A stretch of 48,394 bases of DNA from Maribacter sp. 1_MG-2023. Its GTDB lineage: Bacteria > Bacteroidota > Bacteroidia > Flavobacteriales > Flavobacteriaceae. The position numbers and the translations under genes were made by a program. The notes under the pieces are model-generated. The model worked only from the letters and a program-made list of their open reading frames with translations. It did no database searches and was not told where the DNA came from. The stretch covers positions 1 to 48,394 of the forward strand of contig NZ_JAUOPN010000022.1 in NCBI RefSeq assembly GCF_030547005.1, given 5' to 3'. Shown here piece after piece: positions 34,035-43,600 of this stretch (position 1 is its first letter; the number at the start of each line of letters is the position of its first letter).

Positions 34035-34638
34035 GAAGTTGTAAGCCATCTAAAGATTCAATGGTTTGTTCTTGATACGTCAATCTCCAACCCATAGAAT
34101 TGGTGAGAATATAGAATTTCTGCAATTCGCCAATAAGCCTATTTTCAGCATTGGTACGCAACGCAGAAGCTTCTACCTTTTTCATTAAAGAAGCCTTCAC
34201 TGTTTTCTTTATTTTGTTATAATCTGCAGCATCAAACTGGTTCAGGTAATCTGCGGTTACGTCGTAATATTCAAAATCTGGATTCAGATTAATTTCTGCA
34301 TCTGGTATGCTTTTGATCTTTACCGTTTTGGTTGCCTCGTCAATTTCAAAATCAATCTTACTTAAATCATAAGCGACGGTTACATCTGCATTTACAACTA
34401 CTAATGCCTCTTTCTCTGCTCGTAACAACGGACCAAAAAGTTCTTTTGAGTCTTTATAATTATAGACCTCAGCAAAATGCCCCTCTGTTACCACTAATTT
34501 AGAAACATTGGTAATTTCTTGCTGAATGAGCCTAGAATTTTCTTCTAAAATAGATTTATCTTCTTTATTATCTTGACAAGAACGAACAATGAAAACTAAT
34601 GCCAAGGTGATTAAAACGCCTGCTACAAATTTTCTCAT
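34024..34638 (-). CDS. DUF4230-family membrane-anchored protein
   Basis: This 204-residue protein has an N-terminal hydrophobic anchor (about 4-20, AGVLITLALVFIV, then a cysteine) and a DUF4230 body containing QQEITNVSKLVVTEGHFAEV, VTVAYDLSKIDFEIDEA and a C-terminal SMGWRLTYQE. DUF4230 is widespread in Bacteroidota and Firmicutes and lacks an assigned role. It is the third gene of a TPR-GSCFA-DUF4230 unit, 5 bases after the GSCFA gene, and its end overlaps the convergent phhA by 11 bases. Confidence 0.88.
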   Translation of the reverse strand: MRKFVAGVLITLALVFIVRSCQDNKEDKSILEENSRLIQQEITNVSKLVVTEGHFAEVYNYKDSKELFGPLLRAEKEALVVVNADVTVAYDLSKIDFEIDEATKTVKIKSIPDAEINLNPDFEYYDVTADYLNQFDAADYNKIKKTVKASLMKKVEASALRTNAENRLIGELQKFYILTNSMGWRLTYQEQTIESLDGLQLLKP

Positions 34639-34643
34639 GCCTT

Positions 34644-35591
34644 TTAAATATTAAAATCCATAAACGGATATTCCTGCTTTATAAGCGCAATTTTCTGCGC
34701 TAACGATTTTAAAAAATTTTGATGAGCATCTCCTTCAGGATTAAAAGCTCTATGTTGCAAACCTCGCTGAACCTCATCAACCTTTCTCATTTGGGCAGTA
34801 GTATCATCAATCCATACCTCAATAAATCTTTCCCAGATATAATCTATTGCCACTTCATTTGGGTGAACCATATCTTTAGCATAAAAACGATAATCTCGAA
34901 GCTCATCCATCATTAGTTCATAACTAGGGAAATATGAGATTATATTCTCCTCTAAAACTTTATGAATAGCAGAAATCAAGTGCGATTTGCTTAATTGATT
35001 TTCTACAAAACCGTCTTTCAAATGCCGAACAGGAGAAACAGTGAAAATAAATTGGGCTGAAGGATTTACAGACTGTACCAAGGCAATAATTCGTTTTAAA
35101 CTTTCGGCTACCTCATCAACACTTAACAATTCTTTCGTAAAATTGGATTGTGGTACTTTATGGCAATTTGCGACAACCTGATTACTAGATGTATTTCGAT
35201 ACACCCACGCTGTACCTAAAGTGATGATAATATGGCTGGCTTTTTTTACTTGAGCTGAAGTACTTTCTACAGCATCATTTATATCTGTAATAATTTTTTC
35301 TTTGGACCGATTACTTAGGCAAGAATGCGCATCGAAACTATGCCATTGCTCATTCTCATTAAACACATCTTTTTCAGTAATTAACTCTTGATGAACGGAC
35401 TTTTGAATCAGTTTTTCAATTGCCAAGGGATGAAACAATATCCCAAACGGATTCTGTAAACCCTGAAATTTATAGTATTCTAATTTTGCTCCAATATTCT
35501 CAGAAAAACAGGAACCCAAAAGCAACAACTGACCTGAATAGTCAATCGGATTTTTCGATTTCGATAATGGTATTTTGGTTAAAAGATTCAT
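34644..35591 (-). CDS. GSCFA-domain protein (SGNH-like hydrolase)
   Basis: This 315-residue cytoplasmic protein contains LLLGSCFSENIGAKLEYYKF, the motif that names the GSCFA family, and FGILFHPLAIE right after it. IIITLGTAWVYRN and the late MVHPNEVAIDYIWERF correspond to SGNH blocks with the terminal His. The family is thought to act on acyl or glycan esters but substrates are unknown. The gene overlaps the upstream TPR gene by four bases (ATGA) and is followed 5 bases later by DUF4230. Confidence 0.92.
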   Translation of the reverse strand: MNLLTKIPLSKSKNPIDYSGQLLLLGSCFSENIGAKLEYYKFQGLQNPFGILFHPLAIEKLIQKSVHQELITEKDVFNENEQWHSFDAHSCLSNRSKEKIITDINDAVESTSAQVKKASHIIITLGTAWVYRNTSSNQVVANCHKVPQSNFTKELLSVDEVAESLKRIIALVQSVNPSAQFIFTVSPVRHLKDGFVENQLSKSHLISAIHKVLEENIISYFPSYELMMDELRDYRFYAKDMVHPNEVAIDYIWERFIEVWIDDTTAQMRKVDEVQRGLQHRAFNPEGDAHQNFLKSLAQKIALIKQEYPFMDFNI

Positions 35592-36442
35592 TTAGGTCTT
35601 ACATTCTCATTTAACTTATGAAACAATTGATACGGGTAAATTTCATAAATAGCATTATCTTCATTAATAGTGTTATCTGCGTTTTCAAAAGCTTTTTTCT
35701 CCCACTCCGCTCCTTCTTCATTTCCCAACTTCGTCATACTTCTTCCCTTAAAATAAAGTGCATCGGCAAAATTATCGTAACCCATTAACGACATATCAAA
35801 AGATACAATTGCCTCCTTATAATTACCTAGCTCAAAATCTGCGATTCCCAAATAATACCAATCTAAGTAATGACAGGCTTCTTGTGGCGAATCCTCAGGG
35901 AAATCTTTAAATTGCTGCTCTTTACTTAATAACAAGAACTCTTTAGCTTTAGAGAATTGGTTTAATTGAAGGTAATCTAACCCAATATAAAAGTTATAAG
36001 TATGATCCATTACATAACCATCACCGTACTCTTTTTTGACCCGCATAAATTCAGATATCGATTTTAGGTAGTCTTTTGAGAAAATACATCTCATAAAACC
36101 ACTATAATCTAAATATTTTTCTGGATCGTGTTGAACTGCCTTTTCTAAAAATGGCCTACCTAATTGATACTTTCTAGCTTTATATAACGGCATTGCTTTT
36201 TGCTGCCAAAGCCAAGCATTTGCCGGATCTATTGTAAGTGCAGAATCTAAATACTTCTGATGCTCTAGAGAATGTAACGGAGTTTGAAAAGATTTTTCAA
36301 CATACTCCCTAATATGCATTGAGTCTATACCAGTTAAGACTTCTGACTCTAAATTTTGAGTACTTTTTACAACATCTTTATTTTTATTCGAAAGATTACA
36401 ACTCCAGATAAACAGTAATAATAAGATGATATATTTTTTCAT
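35588..36442 (-). CDS. TPR-repeat lipoprotein
   Basis: This 284-residue protein has a lipobox WSC (Cys15). It is built of helical repeats, for example AWLWQQKAMPLYKARKYQLG, then FLEKAVQHDPEKYLDY, and later YYLGIADFELGNYKEAIVSF, which fit the tetratricopeptide consensus. Such proteins act as protein-binding scaffolds. It begins a three-gene unit with GSCFA and DUF4230, overlapping GSCFA by four bases. Nothing in the sequence points to a specific partner. A strong hairpin at 36519-36563 separates it from the gene upstream. Confidence 0.85.
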   Translation of the reverse strand: MKKYIILLLLFIWSCNLSNKNKDVVKSTQNLESEVLTGIDSMHIREYVEKSFQTPLHSLEHQKYLDSALTIDPANAWLWQQKAMPLYKARKYQLGRPFLEKAVQHDPEKYLDYSGFMRCIFSKDYLKSISEFMRVKKEYGDGYVMDHTYNFYIGLDYLQLNQFSKAKEFLLLSKEQQFKDFPEDSPQEACHYLDWYYLGIADFELGNYKEAIVSFDMSLMGYDNFADALYFKGRSMTKLGNEEGAEWEKKAFENADNTINEDNAIYEIYPYQLFHKLNENVRPK

Positions 36443-36518
36443 AAACCTATCTAATCATATGGGAACTTCAATTTAGTCTAGTAAAGTTAGGATAATATTT
36501 TCTGAAGATAGTTTTAAT

Positions 36519-36563
36519 AATTTAAGATGCTAAATCCGATTTCAGATTTTAGCATCTTAAATT
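36519..36563 (-). terminator. Long hairpin after the unknown exported protein gene
   Basis: A perfect 16-bp stem (36519-36534 with 36548-36563, core AAGATGCTAAA) closes a 13-base loop. It lies about 30 bases after the stop of the minus-strand gene at 36592. There is no long T-run on the minus strand, so termination is likely but less certain than at other sites. Confidence 0.65.
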
Positions 36564-36591
36564 TCTGCAAAGAATATCATTTTAAATGATA

Positions 36592-37635
36592 CTACTTTGC
36601 CAATTTCTTTGCAGATTTAGCTATTACATCACTTAGTTCTCCCAAATTTTTAGCTTTTAAATTATAACTTAACCCGGTGATATATTCTCTATAAACCACT
36701 TCTCCTGTTTTTGAATTCACTACCTGTAAAAACCGTTCTGCATTGGCTCTCGCATAACGCAAATAATAGAATTCTTTATTTTCCTCAATTGCTTTGTCTA
36801 AATCTTCGGTAGAAATAAACTCATAGTCATAATCATATTTACTAAAAAGTTTCTCGACTTCTTTATCTTCACCATCAGAAATTTCTGCGGTAAAAGCATT
36901 TGTTCTTTGCGTGATATAGTTTGGCACATATAATTTAGAAGTAGTCAAACCTGCAATCTTTTTAGGATCATGATCTTTCTCATACATCCAATATGTTTCA
37001 CCTTTGTCTATAAGATCGTTTGTTTGTTGAAAGTAATTTTTCAGAAATCCTGTTGAATAATTAAAGAAAACGTTTTCAGTATACATTTCTTCTACAATAA
37101 CTTCCTTCTCTTCAGAAAGAGCAGTATTTACAAAATCTGATGTTGGAAAAAGATAAATTTTAGCTATCGGCTTTTTATTATTTCTGAAGATCTCATTAAT
37201 CTTTTCTTCTCTTTTCTTCTCTTTTTTCGCTTTAACCTTAGACAACTTTTCATCTATGGTTTCAGCATCATACAATCCGATATTAATATAGGTATGCAAT
37301 GAATGCACAACACTACCCATTTTGGTAGTTTTAGAACGCTTGAACCCAACAAGTTCTGCTATAGAGTAATTTTTATTATAATACTCTTGTAAATCATATT
37401 CACTTTGAGGAACTATTTTATAAGGGGTCACTGTCCAAGTTTCCTCTAAAATTTTAGCGTATTTGTCGGCGTCAATAACATCTGATAAGACAAAAATGGT
37501 TGTTGATGCTTTAAATTCTTCTAAAGCTTTAGGTTTTAAATCTGATGGCTTACCTACATGGCGTGCACCAAAAGAGACTTGTGAAAAGCCTGAGAAACTT
37601 ATGAACGTCAGTAATAATAAAAAATAATTCTTCAT
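36592..37635 (-). CDS. Exported protein of unknown function downstream of alaS
   Basis: I do not recognise this protein. The ATG at 37635 gives 347 residues with signal peptide MKNYFLLLLTFISFSGFSQ; an upstream alternative start would only add polar residues. The mature part starts with FGARHVGKPSDLKPKALEEF and has a strand-rich region to about 140. A very basic helix (about 142-160, Lys/Glu rich) follows, then a C-terminal half with YYLRYARANAERFLQVV. No enzyme motif is visible. It follows alaS after 72 bases on the same strand and may be read through from it. A hairpin marks its end. Confidence 0.6.
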   Translation of the reverse strand: MKNYFLLLLTFISFSGFSQVSFGARHVGKPSDLKPKALEEFKASTTIFVLSDVIDADKYAKILEETWTVTPYKIVPQSEYDLQEYYNKNYSIAELVGFKRSKTTKMGSVVHSLHTYINIGLYDAETIDEKLSKVKAKKEKKREEKINEIFRNNKKPIAKIYLFPTSDFVNTALSEEKEVIVEEMYTENVFFNYSTGFLKNYFQQTNDLIDKGETYWMYEKDHDPKKIAGLTTSKLYVPNYITQRTNAFTAEISDGEDKEVEKLFSKYDYDYEFISTEDLDKAIEENKEFYYLRYARANAERFLQVVNSKTGEVVYREYITGLSYNLKAKNLGELSDVIAKSAKKLAK

Positions 37636-37707
37636 GATTAAATGTTTAATTGGTTGATATAGAACCACATTTAACCATGATTATTGTATTTTATGTCTCT
37701 TTAGAAC

Positions 37708-40323
37708 TTACCCCAAATAGCTTTCAGCCTTCGCCAATGCCTCTTCTATACCTGCCGGATTCTTACCACCTGCAGTTGCAAAGAAGGGTTGACCACCACC
37801 GCCACCTTGTATATACTTACCAAGTTCGCGAACAATAGTACCTGCATTCAAATTCTTAGAAGCCACTAATTCTTTAGATACATAACATGATAATAATGCT
37901 TTACCATTCTGCTCTGTACCGAACAGCAAAAACAAATTATCTTTATTAGCACCAATTTCAAAACTTAAGTCTTTTATACCGGCAGCATCTAAATCTATCT
38001 TTTTTGCTAGAAATTGAACTCCGTTTACCTCTTTAAGTTCTGATAGCAAATCTCCTTTTAAGTTCTTCGCTTTGTCTTTCAATAATTCGGCTACTTGCTT
38101 TTTAAGACTGTTATTTTCATCTTGAAGACTTGAAACCGATTTTATAGGATCTTGGGTGTTACCCAGAACAACTTTTATTTTCGACAATAACTTATCATTA
38201 TCTAAATGCAAATCTTTAACTGCGTCGCCTGTAATTGCCTCAATTCTTCTTATACCTGCAGCTACGGCACCTTCTGACTTAATTTTAAATTGCCAGATTT
38301 CGCCCGTGTTCTTGACATGTGTACCACCACATAATTCTATTGACTGACCGAAACGTATTGTTCTTACCGCATCGCCATATTTTTCACCGAACAGTGCCAT
38401 GGCACCATCTGCAATTGCAGATTTCATTGGTACATTTCTTTCTTCCTGAAGTTGTAAATGCCCGTCGATACGGGCGTTTACAAAACTCTCTACTTCTTGC
38501 AATTCTTCTTGTGTCATTTTAGAAAAATGCGAAAAATCGAATCGTAAGTATTTAGAATGTACCGATGAACCTTTTTGCTCTACATGAGTACCTAATACCT
38601 CTCTTAAAGCCTGATGCAATAAATGTGTAGCCGTATGGTTCGCTTCGGTTCTACCGCGTTGTTTTTTATCTACAACCGCCTTAAAACTCTCGTCAATGTG
38701 TTTTGGTAGGTTTTTAGCAAAGTGTATGATTTCGTTATTTTCTTTTTTGGTATCGGTAATGTATACGACATCGCCATGTGTATCCTCTAAATACCCTTTA
38801 TCACCTACTTGACCACCACCTTCTGCGTAAAACGGAGTCAGATTGAATACTAACTGAAATTGGGTTCCGTCCTTTTTAGAAACTACTTTACGATATTTAG
38901 TAATCTTTACCTCAACATCAAGCATATCATAACCAACGAACTCTTGTTCGTTATCATCCTGTAAAACTTCCCAGTCTTCTTTTGAAACTACAGATGCAGA
39001 CTTTGATCTATTCTTCTGCTGCTGCATTGCTTCATCAAAACCAGCTTCATCTAACTGATACCCTTTTTCACTAAGAATCAAAGCAGTTAAATCTATAGGG
39101 AAGCCGAAAGTATCGTACAATTCAAAAGCTTTTCTACCATCGACAGTTTTTCCTTTCGTATTTTTTATAATTGTATCTAATAGCAACAATCCTTGATCTA
39201 ACGTTTTTAAGAAAGAATGCTCTTCTTCTTTAATTACGTTTTCAATTAATTGCTTTTGATTTTTTAATTCTGGGTATGCATCTCCTAAAGAATCTGTCAA
39301 CACATTTACCAAACGGAACATAAAGGGTTCTTTGGTATTCAAAAATGTGAAGCCGTAACGTACAGCTCTTCTCAATATTCTTCTGATTACATAACCTGCG
39401 CCGGTATTACTTGGCAACTGACCATCTGCAATCGAAAATGCTACGGCACGTATATGATCACTGATAACACGAATAGCGACATCAACTTCTTCATTTTTAC
39501 CGTAATCGGAATCAGTAATCGTTTCTATTTCGCGAATTAATGGTGTAAATATATCTGTATCGTAATTACTCTTTACTCCCTGTAAAACCATACACAAACG
39601 CTCAAAACCCATACCGGTATCTACATGCTTCGCCGGTAAACTTTCTAACGACCCATCTGCTTTACGGTTGTATTGCATGAATACAAGGTTCCAAATTTCT
39701 ACCACCTGCGGGTGATCTTGATTTACCAAACTTGCTCCCGAAACTTTTGCTTTTTCTTCCTTAGAACGAATATCTACATGAATCTCTGAACATGGTCCGC
39801 ACGGACCTTGATCACCCATTTCCCAAAAGTTATCCTTCTTGTTACCCATGATAATTCTATCTTCAGGCACAATACTTTTCCAAAGCTCAAAAGCTTCAGT
39901 ATCTAATTCTAATTTATCTACATCTTTACTTCCTTCAAAAACAGAAACATATAAACTGTCTTTATCAATTTTAAGAACCTCGGTCAACAGCTCCCATGCC
40001 CATGTAATGGCTTCCTCTTTAAAATAATCGCCGAAACTCCAATTACCTAACATCTCGAACATGGTATGGTGATAGGTATCTTTACCAACCTCTTCTAAAT
40101 CGTTATGCTTACCGCTTACACGTAAACATTTTTGAGTATCTACCACTCTAGAACTTTTAGGTTGACTTATACCTAAAAAGTATTCTTTAAACTGGTTCAT
40201 GCCCGCATTTGTAAAAAGCAGGGTCGGATCATCTTTAATGACCATTGGTGCAGAAGGCACGATTTTGTGTTCTTTACCTTTGAAAAAATTCAGAAATTGA
40301 GTTCTTGTATCTTTGGAATTCAT
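37708..40323 (-). CDS. alaS: Alanine--tRNA ligase
   Basis: AlaRS charges tRNA-Ala and edits mischarged serine and glycine. The 871-residue protein starts with the class II core ([20 protein letters not shown], then [15 protein letters not shown]) and continues with the tRNA-recognition region. The editing domain has the metal-binding motifs [11 protein letters not shown] and [12 protein letters not shown], and the C-terminal DHHA1 domain contains the glycine run of [10 protein letters not shown]. All canonical parts are present and length is normal. It diverges from the M23 gene across 105 bases. The unknown exported gene follows it. Confidence 0.97.
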   Translation of the reverse strand: MNSKDTRTQFLNFFKGKEHKIVPSAPMVIKDDPTLLFTNAGMNQFKEYFLGISQPKSSRVVDTQKCLRVSGKHNDLEEVGKDTYHHTMFEMLGNWSFGDYFKEEAITWAWELLTEVLKIDKDSLYVSVFEGSKDVDKLELDTEAFELWKSIVPEDRIIMGNKKDNFWEMGDQGPCGPCSEIHVDIRSKEEKAKVSGASLVNQDHPQVVEIWNLVFMQYNRKADGSLESLPAKHVDTGMGFERLCMVLQGVKSNYDTDIFTPLIREIETITDSDYGKNEEVDVAIRVISDHIRAVAFSIADGQLPSNTGAGYVIRRILRRAVRYGFTFLNTKEPFMFRLVNVLTDSLGDAYPELKNQKQLIENVIKEEEHSFLKTLDQGLLLLDTIIKNTKGKTVDGRKAFELYDTFGFPIDLTALILSEKGYQLDEAGFDEAMQQQKNRSKSASVVSKEDWEVLQDDNEQEFVGYDMLDVEVKITKYRKVVSKKDGTQFQLVFNLTPFYAEGGGQVGDKGYLEDTHGDVVYITDTKKENNEIIHFAKNLPKHIDESFKAVVDKKQRGRTEANHTATHLLHQALREVLGTHVEQKGSSVHSKYLRFDFSHFSKMTQEELQEVESFVNARIDGHLQLQEERNVPMKSAIADGAMALFGEKYGDAVRTIRFGQSIELCGGTHVKNTGEIWQFKIKSEGAVAAGIRRIEAITGDAVKDLHLDNDKLLSKIKVVLGNTQDPIKSVSSLQDENNSLKKQVAELLKDKAKNLKGDLLSELKEVNGVQFLAKKIDLDAAGIKDLSFEIGANKDNLFLLFGTEQNGKALLSCYVSKELVASKNLNAGTIVRELGKYIQGGGGGQPFFATAGGKNPAGIEEALAKAESYLG

Positions 40324-40373
40324 CTAAAATGCTAAGCTTTTACAAATTTTAACGGTTTATATAAAACTATCTT

Positions 40374-40381
40374 TATATTTG
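40374..40381 (+). promoter_or_regulatory. -7 box for the M23-MerR-LemA-TPM operon
   Basis: TATATTTG matches TAnnTTTG and lies 48 bases before the M23 ATG. The -33 site shows only TTTAA. It falls in the 105-base region between divergent alaS and the M23 gene. Confidence 0.45.
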
Positions 40382-40428
40382 TTTGTTCCCTAATAATTGA
40401 AAAAACAAAAATAGGATAAATAACATTC

Positions 40429-41406
40429 ATGTCTAAGGTAAAATACTATTACGACCCAGACACGCTGTCGTACCGAAAAATAGAACCCGAAAAATCTAAA
40501 CGTTATAGAAATATAGCCTTCTTTATTTTGGGGTCATGCATTTTTGGTTTTTTAGCACTTATTCTTCTACTTAACACCAACTTAGTCAATACACCAAGGG
40601 AACTTTCTTTATCTCGTGAAGTCAAAAATTATGAACTACAGTACGAGCTTTTGAACAAGAAAATGGAACAAATTGAAGAGGTTCTAGGTAATATCGAAGA
40701 CCGTGACAACAATATTTACCGTCTATATTTTGAAGCTAACCCAATACCAGACGAGCAGCGTAAAGCTGGTTTTGGTGGTATAAACCGATATAAATCATTA
40801 GAAGGTTTTAATAATTCTGAAATGATCGTTTCTACTACAAAGAGACTAGATATCATTAAAAAGCAAATGGCCATTCAATCTAAATCTTTAGATGAGATTA
40901 CGAAGCTGGCTGAAGAAAAAGAAAAATTACTAATGTCGATACCGGCTATTCAGCCTATTAATAATGAAGACCTAAAACGTATGGCTTCTGGTTATGGCTG
41001 GCGTTCAGATCCTTTTACCAAGGCTAGAAAAATGCATTACGGTATGGATTTTACCGCTCCTAAAGGCACACCGATATATGCGGCAGGTGATGGCAAAATT
41101 ACTAGAGCCGACAATAACTCATCTGGATACGGAAAACATATTCGTATTGAACATGGATATGGATATTTGAGTCTATACGCTCACTTAAGCCAATACAATG
41201 TTAAGAAAGGACAAAAAGTAAAACGGGGCGATTTAATAGGTTTCGTAGGAAGCACTGGAAGATCAGAAGCGCCACACCTTCATTATGAAGTATGGAAAGA
41301 TAAGGATAGAATCAACCCTATGAATTTCTACTATGGTAGTTTATCGCCAGAAGAATTCGAGAACATGTTAAAATTCGCTAATCAAGAAAACCAATCACTG
41401 GATTAA
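40429..41406 (+). CDS. Membrane-anchored M23-family peptidoglycan metallopeptidase
   Basis: This 325-residue protein has a short cytoplasmic head, one transmembrane helix (about 28-50), a coiled coil (about 60-95 and 135-170), and a C-terminal LytM domain. The zinc and catalytic residues are in MHYGMDFTAPKGTPIYA (His203, Asp207), LYAHLSQY (His252) and APHLHYEVW (His283, His285), so it should be an active peptidase that cuts peptide cross-links. Its form resembles the NlpD/EnvC or MepM type. Its stop and the MerR start overlap by one base (TAATG), so they are coupled. Confidence 0.94.
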   Translation: MSKVKYYYDPDTLSYRKIEPEKSKRYRNIAFFILGSCIFGFLALILLLNTNLVNTPRELSLSREVKNYELQYELLNKKMEQIEEVLGNIEDRDNNIYRLYFEANPIPDEQRKAGFGGINRYKSLEGFNNSEMIVSTTKRLDIIKKQMAIQSKSLDEITKLAEEKEKLLMSIPAIQPINNEDLKRMASGYGWRSDPFTKARKMHYGMDFTAPKGTPIYAAGDGKITRADNNSSGYGKHIRIEHGYGYLSLYAHLSQYNVKKGQKVKRGDLIGFVGSTGRSEAPHLHYEVWKDKDRINPMNFYYGSLSPEEFENMLKFANQENQSLD

Positions 41407-41735
41407 TGCAGATAGAACTCCCTGAAAAAAGATATTATGGTATTGGCGAGGTCGCCCGTGCCTTCGGCGTAAATGCTTCACTAATTCGTTTTTGGGAGAA
41501 AGAATTCGATGTGCTTCAGCCGAAAAAAAATGCAAAGGGAAATAGAAAATTCACCCCCCAAGACATTAAAAATCTTCAATTAATATATCATTTGGTCAAA
41601 GAAAGAGGTTTTACTCTCGATGGCGCCAAAACTCACTTAAAAGAAGAAAAACAAAAAACACTTTCTAATTTTGATATTATTCAAAAGCTTGAACGCGTAA
41701 AAGCAGAATTAAATAAAATTAAAGACCAATTATAA
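41406..41735 (+). CDS. MerR-family transcriptional regulator
   Basis: This 109-residue protein has a MerR-type winged helix (RYYGIGEVARAFGVNASLIR, then FWEKEFDVLQP) followed by GNRKFTPQDIKNLQLIYHLV and a short C-terminal coiled coil (about 75-109). It lacks an effector-binding domain and metal-binding cysteines, so it is the short, general MerR type found beside M23 genes in Bacteroidota. It overlaps the M23 stop by one base and is followed by lemA after ten bases. It may regulate this envelope operon, but that is inference. Confidence 0.92.
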   Translation: MQIELPEKRYYGIGEVARAFGVNASLIRFWEKEFDVLQPKKNAKGNRKFTPQDIKNLQLIYHLVKERGFTLDGAKTHLKEEKQKTLSNFDIIQKLERVKAELNKIKDQL

Positions 41736-41745
41736 CACAACCATT

Positions 41746-42345
41746 ATGAAAAAAGGACTAATTGCATTAATCGTCATTGCTGTCATAGCATTCGGACTAT
41801 ACCAGTGGGGAGTTGGTTTCAACAACACTGCTGTCGCCTTAAAAGAAACATCTACAAAGACTTGGGCAAACGTAGAAAGTGCTTACCAACGCAGAAATGA
41901 CTTAATCGGGAATCTTGTTAAAACAGTACAAGGTGCTGCAGATTTTGAAAGAGGTACATTAACAGATGTCATCGAAGCTAGAGCAAAAGCAACCTCGGTT
42001 AGCATTGACCCTACCAATATTACACCAGAGCAATTAGCTCAATTTAACCAAGCTCAAAGCGGATTGAGTGGTGCATTGAGCAAATTATTGGTAACCGTAG
42101 AACGCTATCCTGACTTAAAATCTAATCAGAACTTTCTAGAGCTACAATCGCAATTAGAAGGTACAGAGAACAGAATTAATGTAGCAAGAGATAGATTCAA
42201 CGCTACTGTTGAGCCTTACAACCTGCACATTAAAAAATTTCCAAATTCTATTTTAGCAGGCATATTCAACTTTGGAGAACTTGCTTACTACAAAGCAGAT
42301 TCAGGTTCTGAAAATGCACCAGACGTAGATTTTGATTTTGATTAA
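41746..42345 (+). CDS. lemA: LemA-family membrane protein
   Basis: This 199-residue protein has an N-terminal signal anchor (about 4-20) and the helical LemA body. It contains TWANVESAYQRRNDLIGNLV (conserved core), RYPDLKSNQNFLELQSQLEG and NRINVARDRFNATVEPYN. LemA proteins are membrane-bound, of uncertain role, and often travel with TPM-domain genes as here. It ends with an acidic tail (DVDFDFD). The TPM gene follows after six bases. Confidence 0.95.
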   Translation: MKKGLIALIVIAVIAFGLYQWGVGFNNTAVALKETSTKTWANVESAYQRRNDLIGNLVKTVQGAADFERGTLTDVIEARAKATSVSIDPTNITPEQLAQFNQAQSGLSGALSKLLVTVERYPDLKSNQNFLELQSQLEGTENRINVARDRFNATVEPYNLHIKKFPNSILAGIFNFGELAYYKADSGSENAPDVDFDFD

Positions 42346-42351
42346 TAATAT

Positions 42352-42789
42352 ATGTCAAGAGTAGAAGATTTTTTATCGGCAACAGAAGAGCAAGAGGTAG
42401 TAGAGGCTATTCTTAAGGCAGAAAAGAATACTTCTGGCGAAATTAGAGTACATATTGAAGCTCACACCCGTAAAAATCATTACGAGCGTGCTAAGGAGGT
42501 TTTCCATTTATTGAAAATGGATAACACTAAACAAGAAAACGGAGTCTTGATCTATGTAGCCGTAACTGACAAAAAATTTATTATCTGTGGTGATAAAGGT
42601 ATCGACAACGTGGTACCTAAAGACTTTTGGCAAACTACTAAAAATAGCATCCAAACACATTTTGAAAAAGGAGCGTTTAAAGACGGTCTCGTTGCTGGAG
42701 TATTAAAAGCCGGTGAAGAATTAAATAGTCATTTTCCTTGGCAATCAGATGACACCAACGAATTAAGCAATGAGATATCTAAAGGTTAG
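42352..42789 (+). CDS. TPM-domain protein, short form
   Basis: This 145-residue protein is essentially one TPM domain without a signal peptide, so it should be cytoplasmic or peripheral. Conserved parts are LKAEKNTSGEIRVHIEAHTR, NGVLIYVAVTDKKFIICGD, and KGIDNVVPKDFW followed by FEKGAFKDGLVAGVLKAGEE. It resembles the C-terminal partner of LemA systems in Bacteroidota. Its end overlaps the next TPM gene by 20 bases, so translation of the pair is coupled. Confidence 0.9.
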   Translation: MSRVEDFLSATEEQEVVEAILKAEKNTSGEIRVHIEAHTRKNHYERAKEVFHLLKMDNTKQENGVLIYVAVTDKKFIICGDKGIDNVVPKDFWQTTKNSIQTHFEKGAFKDGLVAGVLKAGEELNSHFPWQSDDTNELSNEISKG

Positions 42790-43564
42790 CCTTGCAATTC
42801 TTTTTCTTTGGTGCACTCCGTCATGGAGCCAGTTTGAAATACCTGAAAAACCGGCATTAGAAACCAGTGTTTACGATTACACCAATCTTCTAACCGATAA
42901 GCAAAAAGTGGCTTTAAGTCAAAAACTGGTTCGTTATTCCGACAGTACTTCTACACAAATTGTAGTTACTATTATTGCTAGTACTAACGGAGAAAACATT
43001 AATTACCTAGGTGCAAATTGGGGTCAAAAATGGGGTATTGGGCAGGAAGGAAAGGACAATGGTATTCTCATTATTCTAGCAGAAAACGACAGAAAGGTAG
43101 CTATTAGTACCGGATACGGAGTGGAAGGCTCTTTAACTGATGCTCTTTCTAAACGAATCATTGAAAATATAATTCTCCCTGAATTTAGAGTCGGGGATTA
43201 TTACGGAGGTCTAGACAAAGGGTCTGATGTTATTTTTCAAGTTTTAACCGGTGAATTTCAGGAAGACAGAACTTTTGGTGATAATAGTGGCACTCCATTT
43301 TCATCTCTTTTACCATTTATCATATTTGCAGTAATCCTTTTTATTCTTTGGAGTCGAAAAAATGACGACAATGATAGTAATGGCGGCAGAAGACGTGGCG
43401 GTCTTAGTCCGTGGGATATGATTATTCTCAGCAACATGGGTCGCTCAAGCGGTTCTAGTGGCGGATTCGGTAGCGGCGGAGGCGGAAGCTTTGGCGGTGG
43501 CGGATTCGGAGGAGGCTTCGGCGGTGGCGGCTTTGGCGGTGGCGGTGCTTCTGGGGGGTGGTAG
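42770..43564 (+). CDS. TPM-domain membrane protein with glycine-rich tail (YgcG-like)
   Basis: This 264-residue protein has a signal peptide (first 21 residues, ending SWSQ). An exported TPM domain follows (about 30-165, DYTNLLTDKQKVALSQKLV, QEGKDNGILIILAENDRKVA, AISTGYGVEGSLTDALSKR), then one transmembrane helix (about 180-197). It ends in a low-complexity tail from about 207 made of SGG, GFG and GGGSFGGG units ending ASGGW, typical of YgcG. The TPM domain resembles a thylakoid protein involved in photosystem turnover; in bacteria the function is open. It is the last gene of the M23-to-TPM operon. Confidence 0.92.
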   Translation: MRYLKVSLAILFLWCTPSWSQFEIPEKPALETSVYDYTNLLTDKQKVALSQKLVRYSDSTSTQIVVTIIASTNGENINYLGANWGQKWGIGQEGKDNGILIILAENDRKVAISTGYGVEGSLTDALSKRIIENIILPEFRVGDYYGGLDKGSDVIFQVLTGEFQEDRTFGDNSGTPFSSLLPFIIFAVILFILWSRKNDDNDSNGGRRRGGLSPWDMIILSNMGRSSGSSGGFGSGGGGSFGGGGFGGGFGGGGFGGGGASGGW

Positions 43565-43600
43565 TTTTGTTACCAGAAGAGTTATTTCATTTCTTTTACC

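Noticed and set aside
37636..37668. Earlier start for the unknown exported protein
   Set aside because: It adds eleven residues before the natural signal peptide beginning at ATG 37635.
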